A stretch of DNA of 64,000 bases, from NCBI RefSeq assembly GCF_000147335.1, contig NC_014502.1:1-64000 (forward strand), in the 5' to 3' direction. Positions 8,915-17,427 of this stretch are shown in pieces; positions within the stretch are counted from its first letter, which is position 1; each line of letters starts with the position of its first letter. The stretch is from Gloeothece verrucosa PCC 7822. GTDB taxonomy: Bacteria > Cyanobacteriota > Cyanobacteriia > Cyanobacteriales > Microcystaceae. The notes below the pieces were generated by a model. It did no database searches, was not told where the DNA came from, and saw nothing but the letters and a program-made list of their open reading frames with translations. The position numbers and the translations under genes are program-made.

Positions 8915-11023
8915 TCAAGGGGTTATACAAACAAATGCAGCCCAATCTATAGGGCTTGTCCCTTTGCGTATTTGTTCAATTTGTGCTTGTCTAAGAGCTT
9001 CTTCTTCACTGAGATTGAATTTCCAAAACTGATAAAAAGATGTAATAAAACTTGACGTTTTTTTATCCTCAGAAAACCATAAAGAGCCAATAACATTGTC
9101 AATTCCTGATCGCAATCCGATTCCGGCTAATCCCAAAACGGCATAGCGAGAGCCTTCTGCCGTTTGGCAAGCACTCAGGATCAGGCGTTTAATAGGAGAT
9201 TGCCGAGATTGCAATATCCTTTCAAATTCAAATAAGGTTAAAGTCTGTGTGCCGGTTTGAACTAAAGATTCTTCGATTAAACCTGAAAATCGGCTATGGC
9301 TGGCAATATGCAGCAATTGGTGTGGCTTTTCAAGCTGTTTTAATAAAGTAGCAGGAGAAAAAGCCTCGTTGATCAGTTGGGTCCCTCCCAAAAGATTATT
9401 AATATTTCGGGCTTCGTCAATAGCAGCAGGAATGGGATTAGGAAAGGCAGAGCTTGGTTGGGAAGCTGCCACAACAAGAGGGGATTTGGGGCGAGAAGAC
9501 ACAATTCGCCCTCCCAAGCCTAAAGAATAGCTAATTGAAAAGCTCTCTATTAGAAATTTTTTATCGTCATCATAAAGGGCGGCCATAGGCAAATTTCGTA
9601 AAATTCCATCCTGAACAAAAATAAGATGGCTAATTTTGTTTAAGGCCAATTTGGGTTTAATAGGACGAATTAACTTGTCATAAAAGTAATAACTTCCTGG
9701 TCGATAATCTCCGTAGAAACGATCGGCGATCTGATGCCGCCAATTTAACGCCTCTTTTTTGATCGTTTCTGAGGATGCTTCGAGTTCAAATAAGTGATAA
9801 GTGTTGCCCAAGCGTAAGATAATATAGCTTTTTTGAGGTAGGAGAATTGTATAAATTATCGCGGTATCCGCCTTTAATGATGGCTCGTTACTAACAATAA
9901 CTTCACAAATACGCCCAAAATAATTGTCTAGTTCACTTAATTGGCCCAGACGCAAAATTTCTAGAGCCTCAGCTAAGGTTTCCTGACTGGCTGAAGGCTG
10001 ATTGAGCAAAAAAGCTAAAAAATCTCTGAGCAGAGGCTCTATAGTATCAAGATATAGTGCCTGGCTGACTCGATTACCAGTCAAAGAATACCGCAATTGT
10101 TTAACTGCATTGACAGCGTTCCTATAAGCTACGTTAGCGTTTTCTGGTTGATTAAGACGACGGTAAACTCTAGCAGAAAGCCACTGCCACTTGGCTAATT
10201 GTTCCCAATTAGAGATAGAAGACGCAGCAAGTGAGGCTTGCTGACTGGCTGTGAGTGCTTCTTTGTAATCTCCTGATAGCTCGTAGTATTGAGCTAAAGC
10301 ACCCCAAGCTCTAGTTAAACTTAAGGGATCGTTTAATTCCAGAGCAATAGAGAGAGCCTCTTGCAACAAGGGAAGGCTAGAATGAATTTCGATTAATAAA
10401 AGCCAAAAATTAACTTGTTGATTAGAAGCCGGTAAGGATCGAATTTCGTCCTTAATTTTTTCTAAATCCTCTAAACTAAAACTAGCGGGATCTAGTTTCC
10501 CTAAATTTAGCCGGGCTTGAATTTGGGATTGTTGGCTGCTTAAAGCACTTTGAGCTACAGCCTCCCTTACTAAACCCAAAGCGTGGTTTTTATCATCCAA
10601 AGCCGCTCTTGAAAATTCTTGGCGACGATATAGCTCCTCAGAGGCTAGAGCTAGGTAGATTTGAGAGCGTTCTGTTAAAGCTTGAGAATAATTATTAAGC
10701 AAAGCTAATCGGTTTTCTTTGTTCCTCTCGGTTAAGCCAAAATTCTGCTGATAGAGGGATTCGAAGATAGATATAGATCTAATATAATCTCCCTGAGCTA
10801 GAGCTAAGTTGGCTTTAATAGCTTGAATGTAAGAATTTTCCCCCGACTGGGAAACTTTCTCTAAAAGATAAGAGGCCAAATTAAGATTGCCTTGTTCAAT
10901 CAATTTTTGAACCTGGGTTAATTCGGATTTTAAATCTTCAGATTGGCTAAGAGATTTCTGAGAAAAAAAGCCAATTAAGGTAAGAGTTACCATGAAAAAA
11001 AATAAAAAAATTTTTTGAGGCAT
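8915..11023 (-). CDS. TPR-CHAT caspase-like protease
   Basis: A 702-aa protein. The N-terminus (KIFLFFFMVTLTLIGFF) is a signal peptide or membrane anchor. TPR-like helical repeats occupy about residues 30-310. The C-terminal third is a CHAT domain, a clan CD (caspase/separase-like) peptidase, with the expected catalytic His in LLHIASHSRFSG (near 575) and Cys in LILSACQTAEG (near 617). The stretch GLAGIGLRSGIDNVIGSLW is also typical. It is divergent from the DUF928-CHASE2 pair with a 60-bp gap. CHAT proteins occur widely in cyanobacteria and some are activated by partner binding to the TPRs; what this one cleaves is unknown. Confidence 0.9.
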   Translation of the reverse strand: MPQKIFLFFFMVTLTLIGFFSQKSLSQSEDLKSELTQVQKLIEQGNLNLASYLLEKVSQSGENSYIQAIKANLALAQGDYIRSISIFESLYQQNFGLTERNKENRLALLNNYSQALTERSQIYLALASEELYRRQEFSRAALDDKNHALGLVREAVAQSALSSQQSQIQARLNLGKLDPASFSLEDLEKIKDEIRSLPASNQQVNFWLLLIEIHSSLPLLQEALSIALELNDPLSLTRAWGALAQYYELSGDYKEALTASQQASLAASSISNWEQLAKWQWLSARVYRRLNQPENANVAYRNAVNAVKQLRYSLTGNRVSQALYLDTIEPLLRDFLAFLLNQPSASQETLAEALEILRLGQLSELDNYFGRICEVIVSNEPSLKADTAIIYTILLPQKSYIILRLGNTYHLFELEASSETIKKEALNWRHQIADRFYGDYRPGSYYFYDKLIRPIKPKLALNKISHLIFVQDGILRNLPMAALYDDDKKFLIESFSISYSLGLGGRIVSSRPKSPLVVAASQPSSAFPNPIPAAIDEARNINNLLGGTQLINEAFSPATLLKQLEKPHQLLHIASHSRFSGLIEESLVQTGTQTLTLFEFERILQSRQSPIKRLILSACQTAEGSRYAVLGLAGIGLRSGIDNVIGSLWFSEDKKTSSFITSFYQFWKFNLSEEEALRQAQIEQIRKGTSPIDWAAFVCITP

Positions 11024-11085
11024 TAATCAAGACTCTCCGGAATTTCAAATTGTTAAAAATCCAACTTAAGAGATGTTTTTATAAA

Positions 11086-11589
11086 ATGATTTTGTCCCGC
11101 TCTCAACAGCTTTTAACTATCCTTTTCCTAATTTCTTATTTAATTTCTGGTTCGGGTTATAGTCCTCCACCAACGAGTGGTGAGGCTGAAAAAGCTAAAG
11201 CTTCAAGTTCGAGAGGTTGCCCTGTTCCACAGGGAGATTTATCATTGCTAGTAAGTTCTGAAAACAGCATCGAAACTTATTATCCGCGTCCCAACTTATT
11301 GTTTGAGTATAACACAGGGGACAGGGAAGAGACTTTCTTATTTGTTATTAGAGATGCCGAGCTAAAGCCAGTTTATTCTCAAACAATTGAAATTCAAGGA
11401 GAGGGAACTTTACTAATTAAAGTTCAAGCAGATTTATTTCCAAATACCTTATATAAAATTGTTGCAGGGCTATTATGCCAGGAAAGTGTAATCAATGCTA
11501 AAGCGCTCGAAGTTAAACTAAATCGAACTAACCAAATCACTCAGCTTGATCAAATTGTCAACCAGTATTTATCTAAAAACAATGATTAA
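11086..11589 (+). CDS. DUF928 domain protein, secreted
   Basis: About 167 aa from the ATG at 11086; a TTG at 11050 would add 12 residues before the signal peptide, so I prefer 11086. Residues 1-25 (RSQQLLTILFLISYLISG) are a signal peptide. The mature part has the DUF928 pattern: a GCP motif after a Ser-rich stretch, a beta-sandwich-like series ending in VYSQTIEIQGEG, and a late Cys (AGLLCQES). DUF928 has no known activity. Its stop overlaps the CHASE2 start by 8 bp, so the two are probably translated together and functionally linked. Confidence 0.78.
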   Translation: MILSRSQQLLTILFLISYLISGSGYSPPPTSGEAEKAKASSSRGCPVPQGDLSLLVSSENSIETYYPRPNLLFEYNTGDREETFLFVIRDAELKPVYSQTIEIQGEGTLLIKVQADLFPNTLYKIVAGLLCQESVINAKALEVKLNRTNQITQLDQIVNQYLSKNND

Positions 11590-13669
11590 TCGAGTTTTTT
11601 TAAGGAATATTAAGCAAAAAAATGATAAAAATCGAGATAATATTCTCTTTAACTTGATAAAAGTCGCTTTAGGTCTATTGCTAATTTTGGGAATAGGAGA
11701 AATTAGAAATCGGGGTAGCCTTCAATGGTTTGAGTGGGTAAACCTTGATATATTTTTTCAATTGCGTCCTTCTGAGTCAATAGATGATCGAATTGTTTTA
11801 GTTGGGCAAACTGAAGACGATATAAAAAATATGAAGTCGGCTTACCTTAGCGATCGCTCTGTTGCTCAATTGATTAAAATCATTAAAGAGGGAAAGCCTG
11901 TTGCCATTGGGCTTGATTTTTTGCGCGATCAACCTATAGGAGAAGGTCGCCAAGAACTACTAAATATTTTCAATAATACTCCCAATCTTTATGGAGTTGG
12001 GAAGCAGACCGGTATTCCAGGAGATCCGGATTTTGCGCCAATAGCCCCACCACCTATTAACTTTGCTCAAATAACGGAAGCGTCGGCTCTAGAAGATGGA
12101 GATAGTGTTGTAAGAAGGCAACTTTTGTACCCGAAAACAACTCCTCCAGCACTTCCCAATTTGGGCTTGGTGTTGGCTTTTATGTACCTCGAAAAGCAAA
12201 AAGCAATAAAACCCGAAGAGGGAGAAAGAAAAGCTTTAAAATTAGGTCGAGCTACCTTTTTTCCTTTTTCTAATCCTTCTGGGCCTTATACTCAAGCTGA
12301 TGATGGTGGTTATCAAATATCTTTTAATTGGCGAAAAATTAAATTTCATGTAGTTTCAGTAGGTGATGTTTTAGCGCGAAAAAATATTTCGGGTTTATTC
12401 GACAATCGTATTGTAATAATTGGCTCTTATGCCCCAAGTAAAAAAGATAAGTTTCTTACTCCTTATAGCAGAACTTTAGGCGATAGTCCGCGCGAAATGT
12501 TCGGGATGGAGATCCAGGCTCAATTGACTTCGGCTATGATCGGCCAAGTTTTAGATGACCGCCCTATTTCTTTAGCTTTTTGGAGTCCACGTCAAATTTT
12601 ACATTGGTTAATTGGGTGTGGAATAATTGTTTATGTGGTTCTTACTTTTTTGAGTCGTAAGTGGATTCAAATAGTCATTTTTTTGTTAGGGAGTTCTGCC
12701 ATTTTAGGGGTTATTAGCTATTTCTTATTTTTAGAAGCTATGTGGTTTCCTTTAGTTCCCTCTTTAATCATTTTGTGGAGCCTGGGGATTGTGTTAAGCG
12801 GATTAGATTATGAATTTTATAGAGTAGTTGATAACAGAACAATTAAAGAACTTAATCAAAGATTAATGGAACTTAATCAGCAATTAATGAACAAGCTGGA
12901 GCGAAGGCAAGCTTACAAAGAATTTGCCGTATTAAGCGATCAATTTAGTGACAAAATCAATAAAGAATTACAAAATTTGTTTAATTTAAAATTAGTTTTA
13001 TCAGAGAAAGAGAGTTGGTTTAAACAAAAACTTAAAGAAAGTATTAATCATGGTAAAATATCTTTAGAGCTTAATCAAACTTGGCTTGAAACGGAGATCG
13101 CTACTGAGAAAATTTTTGAGTCTTTTGATACTCTTTGTTTGAAATTAATCAACCATTTTCCTCGGTTAGAAAATTTATTTTCTAATTATGATTTATTTGA
13201 TGAAATCTGGGGCTATTTGACAATAGAAGAAGCCTTAAAACTAGCTATAAAATGTCTTAATTCCACATATTTCAAAGACTATCATGTTGAACTTGAGCGA
13301 ATAATACAAATGGATTTTCAGTCCGGTCACTCTAATTTAGAAAAAGTAAAGCCTGGTCGATTTATTATAGTATTCAATCGTATAGTTGATACGATTTTAT
13401 CAAAAGGACAAAAAGGAGAAAACGCTTATCCTAAAAATCAAGCAGGAAAAATTTATTATCCAACTATTGAAATTAAAACTGTCTATAAAAATAAATTAAA
13501 ATTAACTTTCACAGTTGAATATTTAATAGAAACAAGTTTATATAATATTTTGTTTTGTCAAGAACAACTTGACTATTATAAAGCCAATCTTTTGATAGAA
13601 CAAGATAATACAAAAGGACAGACTCATTGGATAATAGATTGGAATATTTGGCACTCTCCTGATCAATAG
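11582..13669 (+). CDS. CHASE2 domain membrane sensor
   Basis: About 695 aa from the ATG at 11582, inside the end of the DUF928 gene. One membrane segment (LLLILGIG, near 20-38) precedes an extracytoplasmic CHASE2 sensory domain (about 45-335, with DDRIVLVGQTEDD and FDNRIVIIGSYAPS). A cluster of two or three membrane helices (about 345-415) follows. The cytoplasmic part (about 420-695) begins with a coiled coil and carries no kinase, cyclase or GGDEF motif that I can see, unlike many CHASE2 proteins. The output is therefore unknown. Its neighbours suggest it senses an envelope signal for the CHAT/TPS module. Confidence 0.88.
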   Translation: MINRVFLRNIKQKNDKNRDNILFNLIKVALGLLLILGIGEIRNRGSLQWFEWVNLDIFFQLRPSESIDDRIVLVGQTEDDIKNMKSAYLSDRSVAQLIKIIKEGKPVAIGLDFLRDQPIGEGRQELLNIFNNTPNLYGVGKQTGIPGDPDFAPIAPPPINFAQITEASALEDGDSVVRRQLLYPKTTPPALPNLGLVLAFMYLEKQKAIKPEEGERKALKLGRATFFPFSNPSGPYTQADDGGYQISFNWRKIKFHVVSVGDVLARKNISGLFDNRIVIIGSYAPSKKDKFLTPYSRTLGDSPREMFGMEIQAQLTSAMIGQVLDDRPISLAFWSPRQILHWLIGCGIIVYVVLTFLSRKWIQIVIFLLGSSAILGVISYFLFLEAMWFPLVPSLIILWSLGIVLSGLDYEFYRVVDNRTIKELNQRLMELNQQLMNKLERRQAYKEFAVLSDQFSDKINKELQNLFNLKLVLSEKESWFKQKLKESINHGKISLELNQTWLETEIATEKIFESFDTLCLKLINHFPRLENLFSNYDLFDEIWGYLTIEEALKLAIKCLNSTYFKDYHVELERIIQMDFQSGHSNLEKVKPGRFIIVFNRIVDTILSKGQKGENAYPKNQAGKIYYPTIEIKTVYKNKLKLTFTVEYLIETSLYNILFCQEQLDYYKANLLIEQDNTKGQTHWIIDWNIWHSPDQ

Positions 13670-13873
13670 GAAGTTTTTTATGTCTTTGATCGCCCTTGAG
13701 TAGCAATGGAACGATTTCGTCCGCTAAGGCTAAAACCTTTACCTTATCTTATTCATAGCTTCTTGTAAGTTCAAATGAATTAACAAGAGGGTCAGTAGTC
13801 CAAGTGCGAGCGCTCCCGCGCCACGAAGGGATCGCCGGGGGAACAGTTAAAAGCCTGCGGCACAGTAGAATAA
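13670..13873. other. Intergenic stretch without a gene
   Basis: About 200 bp between the CHASE2 gene and the integrase remnant. It contains a GC-rich patch (about 13805-13860) unlike its AT-rich surroundings, possibly mobile-element debris. I see no convincing ORF or terminator. Confidence 0.4.
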
Positions 13874-14200
13874 CTACTCTGCACTAATTAATCGAGTTAA
13901 AGCCATTCTTGCTACTTCTTCAGCTTTACTAGAGGTGACTTTTTGATATTTCAAAGTGGTTTGAATATTCGTATGACCCATTAATGCTCGTAATTCTTCT
14001 ATCGACATTAATCCGACTCGCTCAGTCGCAAAAGTATGTCGCAAGTCGTGAAGTCGAGTACCTTTTAATAATACACTTTTACAAATATATTTACCCCAGA
14101 GACTCTTAACTCGGCGGTAGGATAAACGAGTTACAACACCTGTCAATGGATGTTGAGCAGTGAATAAAGCTTTTACATCTTTTAAGCGATAATATTTAAT
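13874..14200 (-). pseudogene. Tyrosine recombinase, C-terminal remnant
   Basis: The frame is open from the IS boundary at 14200 to the stop at 13874 (about 108 codons). It encodes the catalytic end of a phage-type integrase: TRLHDLRHTFATE supplies the HxxR motif, LMGHTNIQTTLKYQKV supplies the late His and the nucleophilic Tyr. The N-terminal core-binding domain and the first catalytic Arg are missing because an IS begins at 14201. It is therefore dead. Its presence suggests that an integrative element once ended here. Confidence 0.85.
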
Positions 14201-14276
14201 ATACTACTTACGTAAATCTGAATTTTAAGCTAAATAAATAGGTATAAAGCTAAAAGTTTATTCTATTCACCCACCT

Positions 14277-14720
14277 ATGCGCTATAAAAAAGCTATTCAA
14301 CTGCCTCAATCACAATTTAAACGATTATATGCTGTATCAAAAGATACCTTTCAAGTGATGATAAGAGAAGTCGCTAAAGCCAGATTAGGTAAGAAAGGTA
14401 GTCCATGTAAATTGTTAATTCCTGACGGGGCGTACAAGCCCTACGGGGCGTTTGAAGGGGCGAACGAGTTAGCCCCACAGCCCCTCCCGAATTCGATGCG
14501 CTCCGCGCCGCTTTGCGAGCGGGGGACAGCCCCTCACCAAATTTTGCTGACTTTACAATACTGGCGTGAGTACAGGACATTTTTTCATATATCTCAAGAT
14601 TGGGGAATTCATGATTCTACAGCTTCCCGCATCGTTAAAAAAATAGAAAATATATTAATAAAATCAGAAAAATTTCGTTTGCCTAGCCAACGTGAACTCA
14701 AAAAAAACAAGCGGCTATAG
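14277..14720 (+). pseudogene. IS5-family transposase N-terminal fragment with GC-rich insert
   Basis: The 147-aa frame starts at ATG 14277. Residues 1-50 and 88-140 match the copy-2 transposase (helix-turn-helix N-terminal part, with DSTASRIVKKIE). Between LLIPD and QILLTL lies a 37-codon insert (14427-14537) absent from copy 2. The frame then diverges near 14700 after an A-rich run and stops. The DDE catalytic region is missing, so it cannot be active. Confidence 0.8.
14427..14537. repeat. 111-bp GC-rich in-frame insertion
   Basis: Direct comparison with the sister IS (cctgac|caaatt at 14948) shows an extra 111 bp here. It begins GGGGCGTACAAGCCC and ends GACAGCCCCTCAC, with GGGGC/GCCCC at opposite ends. 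It is far richer in G+C than its host IS. Because 111 is divisible by three it keeps the frame open. Confidence 0.7.
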
Positions 14721-14727
14721 AAGTAAT

Positions 14728-15634
14728 TAGACCTCTTGCGTAAATACAGATTTTAAGCTAAATAAATAGGAATAAAACTAAAACTTTAATTGACTATTTA
14801 TGCGCTATAAAAAAGCTGTTGAACTACCTTCATCACAATTTAAACGATTATATGGGGTATCAAAAGACACATTTAAAGTTATGATAAGAGAAGTGGCTAA
14901 AGCCTCTTTAGGTAAAAGAGGCCGCTTATGTAAACTGTTAATTCCTGACCAAATTTTGTTAACTTTACAATATTGGAGATAATACAGAACATTTTTTCAT
15001 ATAGCTCAAGACTGGGGGATTCATGAGTCTACTGCTTCACGCATTGTTAAAAAAATAGAAAATATTTTAATAAAATCAGAAAAATTTCGTTTGCCTAGTC
15101 AACGTGAACTCCAAAAAGTAGAAGCGGCTATAGAAGTCATTGTTATTGATGCAACCGAAGTAGAAATAGAACGCCCTAAAAAAAACAAAAAAGCTTTTAT
15201 AGCGGCAAACAACGATGCCATACCCTAAAAGCGCAATTGATTATTAATAAAAATACAGGAGAGATTATCGCTACAGATTATGGGAAAGGAAAAAGACATG
15301 ATTTTCACATATTTAAAACTAGCAAAATACTTATCAATGAAGATATACAGCTTTTGACTGACAAAGGTTATCAAGGGATAAATAAGCTTCATAAAAATAG
15401 TTTATTGCCTCATAAAAAGCCCCGAAAAAGTCAATTAAGTCACGAGCAAAAACGAGAAAACCGTCGTCATGCTTCGATGGCGAATTCTTGTCGAACACAT
15501 TATTAGAAGCTTAAAGATTTTTCGCATTTTATCAAGCCGCTATCGCAATAGAAGAAAACGCTTTGGCTTGCGAGTTAATTTGATAGCTGGTATCTATAAT
15601 TATGAATTAAAAATGTGAATTACGCAAGAGGTCT
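14728..15634 (+). mobile_element. IS5-family (ISL2-like) element copy 2, 907 bp
   Basis: Terminal inverted repeats AGACCTCTTGCGTAA (14728) and TTACGCAAGAGGTCT (15620-15634) bound the element. ATT occurs immediately outside each end (14725-14727 and 15635-15637), matching the 3-bp ANT duplications known for the ISL2 group of IS5. It sits inside copy 1. Its transposase is decayed. Confidence 0.85.
14800..15618 (+). pseudogene. IS5-family transposase, DDE_Tnp_4 type, broken
   Basis: The reconstructed reading starts at ATG 14800 and ends at TGA about 15618, roughly 270 residues. The order is an N-terminal helix-turn-helix region, VIVIDATEVEIERP with the first Asp, TDKGYQG with the second, and an EHIIRSLKIF end. 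Three lesions are visible: a TAA at 14980-14982 where copy 1 has GAG (Glu), a -1 shift after A-AAA-AAC (15180-15186), and an extra G near 15480. The A-AAA-AAC heptamer could be a programmed frameshift site, since the -1 frame gives the family-typical SFYSGKQRCHTLKAQ. The other two lesions are mutations. Confidence 0.82.
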
Positions 15635-15849
15635 ATTGTACAAGAGGCTTTAGACAAAATCAACCTCCCCCTTGAGCAAGTTCTAATGCGCTTGGGATAC
15701 TCCTTATGATATCCGGTAATTATCTCCCGTACAACACCAGCATCTAAAATATAGATTTTTTTTAAGAATTAGCGCAATTTCCCTGCCCGTTTGGGGGAGT
15801 ATTTATTTCTATTAGACATCTTTAGAAATGATTCCAAAATCTATATATA
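15635..15849. other. Intergenic stretch with a small coding relic
   Basis: The first 75 bp on the plus strand can be read as VQEALDKINLPLEQVLMRLGYSL followed by a stop, which has a coding look but no start, so it is probably the end of a destroyed gene. The rest is AT-rich and I see nothing in it. Confidence 0.3.
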
Positions 15850-16119
15850 TCAAGGGTCGATCTTGGATTTCTGGAAATGTCTATTGACAAATTTATCCCC
15901 TATAGTCGCTGCCTGAACCCCGGACAAGATAACTTCATTGGAGCGGGTAATAATAACTGAGCGAACAGTTCTTGTATTCGTGGAATCTATCAGCCGATTT
16001 TCGGCTTTTGCTACCGAAATCAGGCGTTTAATCGGACTGGAGTCGGGATCTAGGATGGCAATAATTTCCTTTGTAGCTACGGAAAAACCAAAACCGATTT
16101 CAACTATCTCAATCGTCAT
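15850..16119 (-). CDS. RemA-like DUF370 regulator
   Basis: An 89-aa protein matching the RemA/DUF370 family along its length: an N-terminal EIGFGFSV, the core SSPIKRLI followed by a variable loop (AKAENRLIDSTNTR), and RSVIITRSNEVILSG. RemA in Bacillus is a DNA-binding activator of biofilm-matrix genes, and cyanobacteria carry homologues. It probably acts as an oligomeric DNA-binding protein in the cytoplasm. The gene stands alone between IS debris and a small hypothetical. Its surroundings hold several adhesin genes, but control of those genes is only an inference. Confidence 0.8.
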   Translation of the reverse strand: MTIEIVEIGFGFSVATKEIIAILDPDSSPIKRLISVAKAENRLIDSTNTRTVRSVIITRSNEVILSGVQAATIGDKFVNRHFQKSKIDP

Positions 16120-16230
16120 TAGGGGGTTGGCTATAATAAATAACTTCAGTAGCTATTATAGACAACGATTTCATCAATTTCAAAAATCTCACTAATCTTC
16201 GGGAAAATTTCGGATTTTTCGGGATTTAGT

Positions 16231-16380
16231 ATGCTAAATGCGAGCTTCCCGCCTAAATCTCCCATGACAACTCCATTGGGGGCGGCTAATTTGGGCGAGA
16301 AGAAAACTTTAACACAATATGTCAGTCACTTGGTAGTACATTCGCCTACAGGTGAGTGCTTTTACCTCAAGAGCAATTAA
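16231..16380 (+). CDS. Possible 49-aa ORF
   Basis: A short frame from ATG 16231 to TAA 16380, ending VVHSPTGECFYLKSN. No clear ribosome binding site or family is visible. It sits 7 bp before the next frame. It may be a relic rather than a gene. Confidence 0.2.
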   Translation: MLNASFPPKSPMTTPLGAANLGEKKTLTQYVSHLVVHSPTGECFYLKSN

Positions 16381-16452
16381 ATTAATATGCTCGAAATCTT
16401 CACAATAAGAAGCTATTCTAAATGGGGAAAAAATTTCACCGATTTTTTAATT

Positions 16453-16674
16453 ATGAACATTTTGTATGATGAACTAGGTTTAATAATTAATAAAGCTAAA
16501 AAACTTGGATTAAATTTTCAAACGACTCAACAAAATCAATGGATAATTTATTTAAAACCGAATTGGGTTTTATTTCAAATTGACACAGGGTGGTTACTGT
16601 CAGTTAATCAAAAACCCCAAATCTATATATCTAGCTCAAGAGCTTTAAAATTTCTCGAACAATTAACAAAATAA
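16453..16674 (+). CDS. Small hypothetical protein
   Basis: About 73 aa from ATG 16453, which begins MNILYDELGLI; an in-frame ATG at 16387 would add 22 residues of less protein-like character. The sequence is compact and mixed alpha/beta (GLNFQTTQQNQWIIYLKPNW, then SSSRALKFLEQL). I do not recognise it. It lies alone between the RemA-like gene and a degraded region. Confidence 0.45.
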   Translation: MNILYDELGLIINKAKKLGLNFQTTQQNQWIIYLKPNWVLFQIDTGWLLSVNQKPQIYISSSRALKFLEQLTK

Positions 16675-16979
16675 TTATATAGATTATCAAACCTTTGTCT
16701 ATCTGTTTTAAGAGAAGTTGATAACTCGTTTAGTATAGGTATATTATAACCCCTTGAGAAAATTAGGTCTTCCGCAAAGCTGCCCCTTCGAGTCGCTAAT
16801 TTAAATATTTGATGATATGAGGCAAACTCCTTTAACGTTTTATTATCAATAATCTTTATTTATTGACATCAACAACTCTTCCCTTACCCCTCCCCCCCAA
16901 GAGAGAGCCAAAGTGTTGACTAACCCTAAAAGCTTTACCAATAAGGATTTTAGAATTTTAACACAGATGCTTGTTAAAC

Positions 16980-17090
16980 TGTTGTTGAAGCCGTTAACGG
17001 TAACGTCCGTTATACTCTCACTCGTAACCAATTAGTCGTTACCCGTCAGGGCAAGGTGATTGTTAGAGAAAAAGCTAATTGGCTATTTTA
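16980..17090 (+). pseudogene. C-terminal remnant of an unknown gene
   Basis: The plus-strand frame reads VVEAVNGNVRYTLTRNQ then LVVTRQGKVIVREKANWLF and a stop. This beta-rich text looks like real coding sequence, but no start or upstream frame remains. Confidence 0.35.
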
Positions 17091-17197
17091 ATGAGAGTAA
17101 TTATTCTTGCCTCAACAGGCCAAAAATTCCTCAAATACTGCTCATAAACATAAAGCGTGACATGGAAAGCGTGACACCTTAGATGATTGATTCGTTT

Positions 17198-17381
17198 TTA
17201 AACTTTTTTGGCTTTGAAGCCAGATTGATCTCCGAACCGAAAGTTTGATCACCCCCTCAATTTCATTTGGTACCGCTAACTTTATCCATCCGCTTCCACT
17301 CGCTTCATCCATTTCATCAGAACCTTCCCAAGTAAAAGAAAAACGTTCTTCCTCATTTAACTTTTCTATATACCCATCCAT
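17198..17381 (-). pseudogene. Frameshifted small conserved protein
   Basis: The frame from ATG 17381 reads MDGYIEKLNEEERFSF then WEGSDEMDEASGSGW and EIEGVIK. Beyond about 17245 it turns into unlikely sequence. A shift of one base near there gives FRFGDQSGFKAKKV and a stop at 17198-17200, which completes the pattern I associate with a family of small bacterial proteins (WEGxDE...SGxGW...G(D)xSxFxAK). So a single-base indel has broken a gene of about 60 aa. Function unknown. Confidence 0.6.
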
Positions 17382-17427
17382 GTCGCCAATGACCAGGCCG
17401 AACTGAAAACTCCCCCCTTTAGTCGAA

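Larger units (their letters stand above)
14201..14727 (+). mobile_element. IS5-type element copy 1, truncated
   Basis: This is the left part of an IS closely related to the next one. The left end aligns with the 14728 end (shared CGTAAAT then TTTTAAGCTAAATAAATAGG). It cut the integrase remnant. Its 3' portion is lost where copy 2 inserted; sequence to the right of copy 2 does not continue it. Confidence 0.75.

Noticed and set aside
15938-16195. Plus-strand ORF of 85 codons
   Set aside because: It is antisense to the RemA-like gene, whose family match is clear.
16846-17031. Minus-strand ORF of 61 codons
   Set aside because: No recognisable motif, and the opposite strand carries better coding text at 16980-17090.
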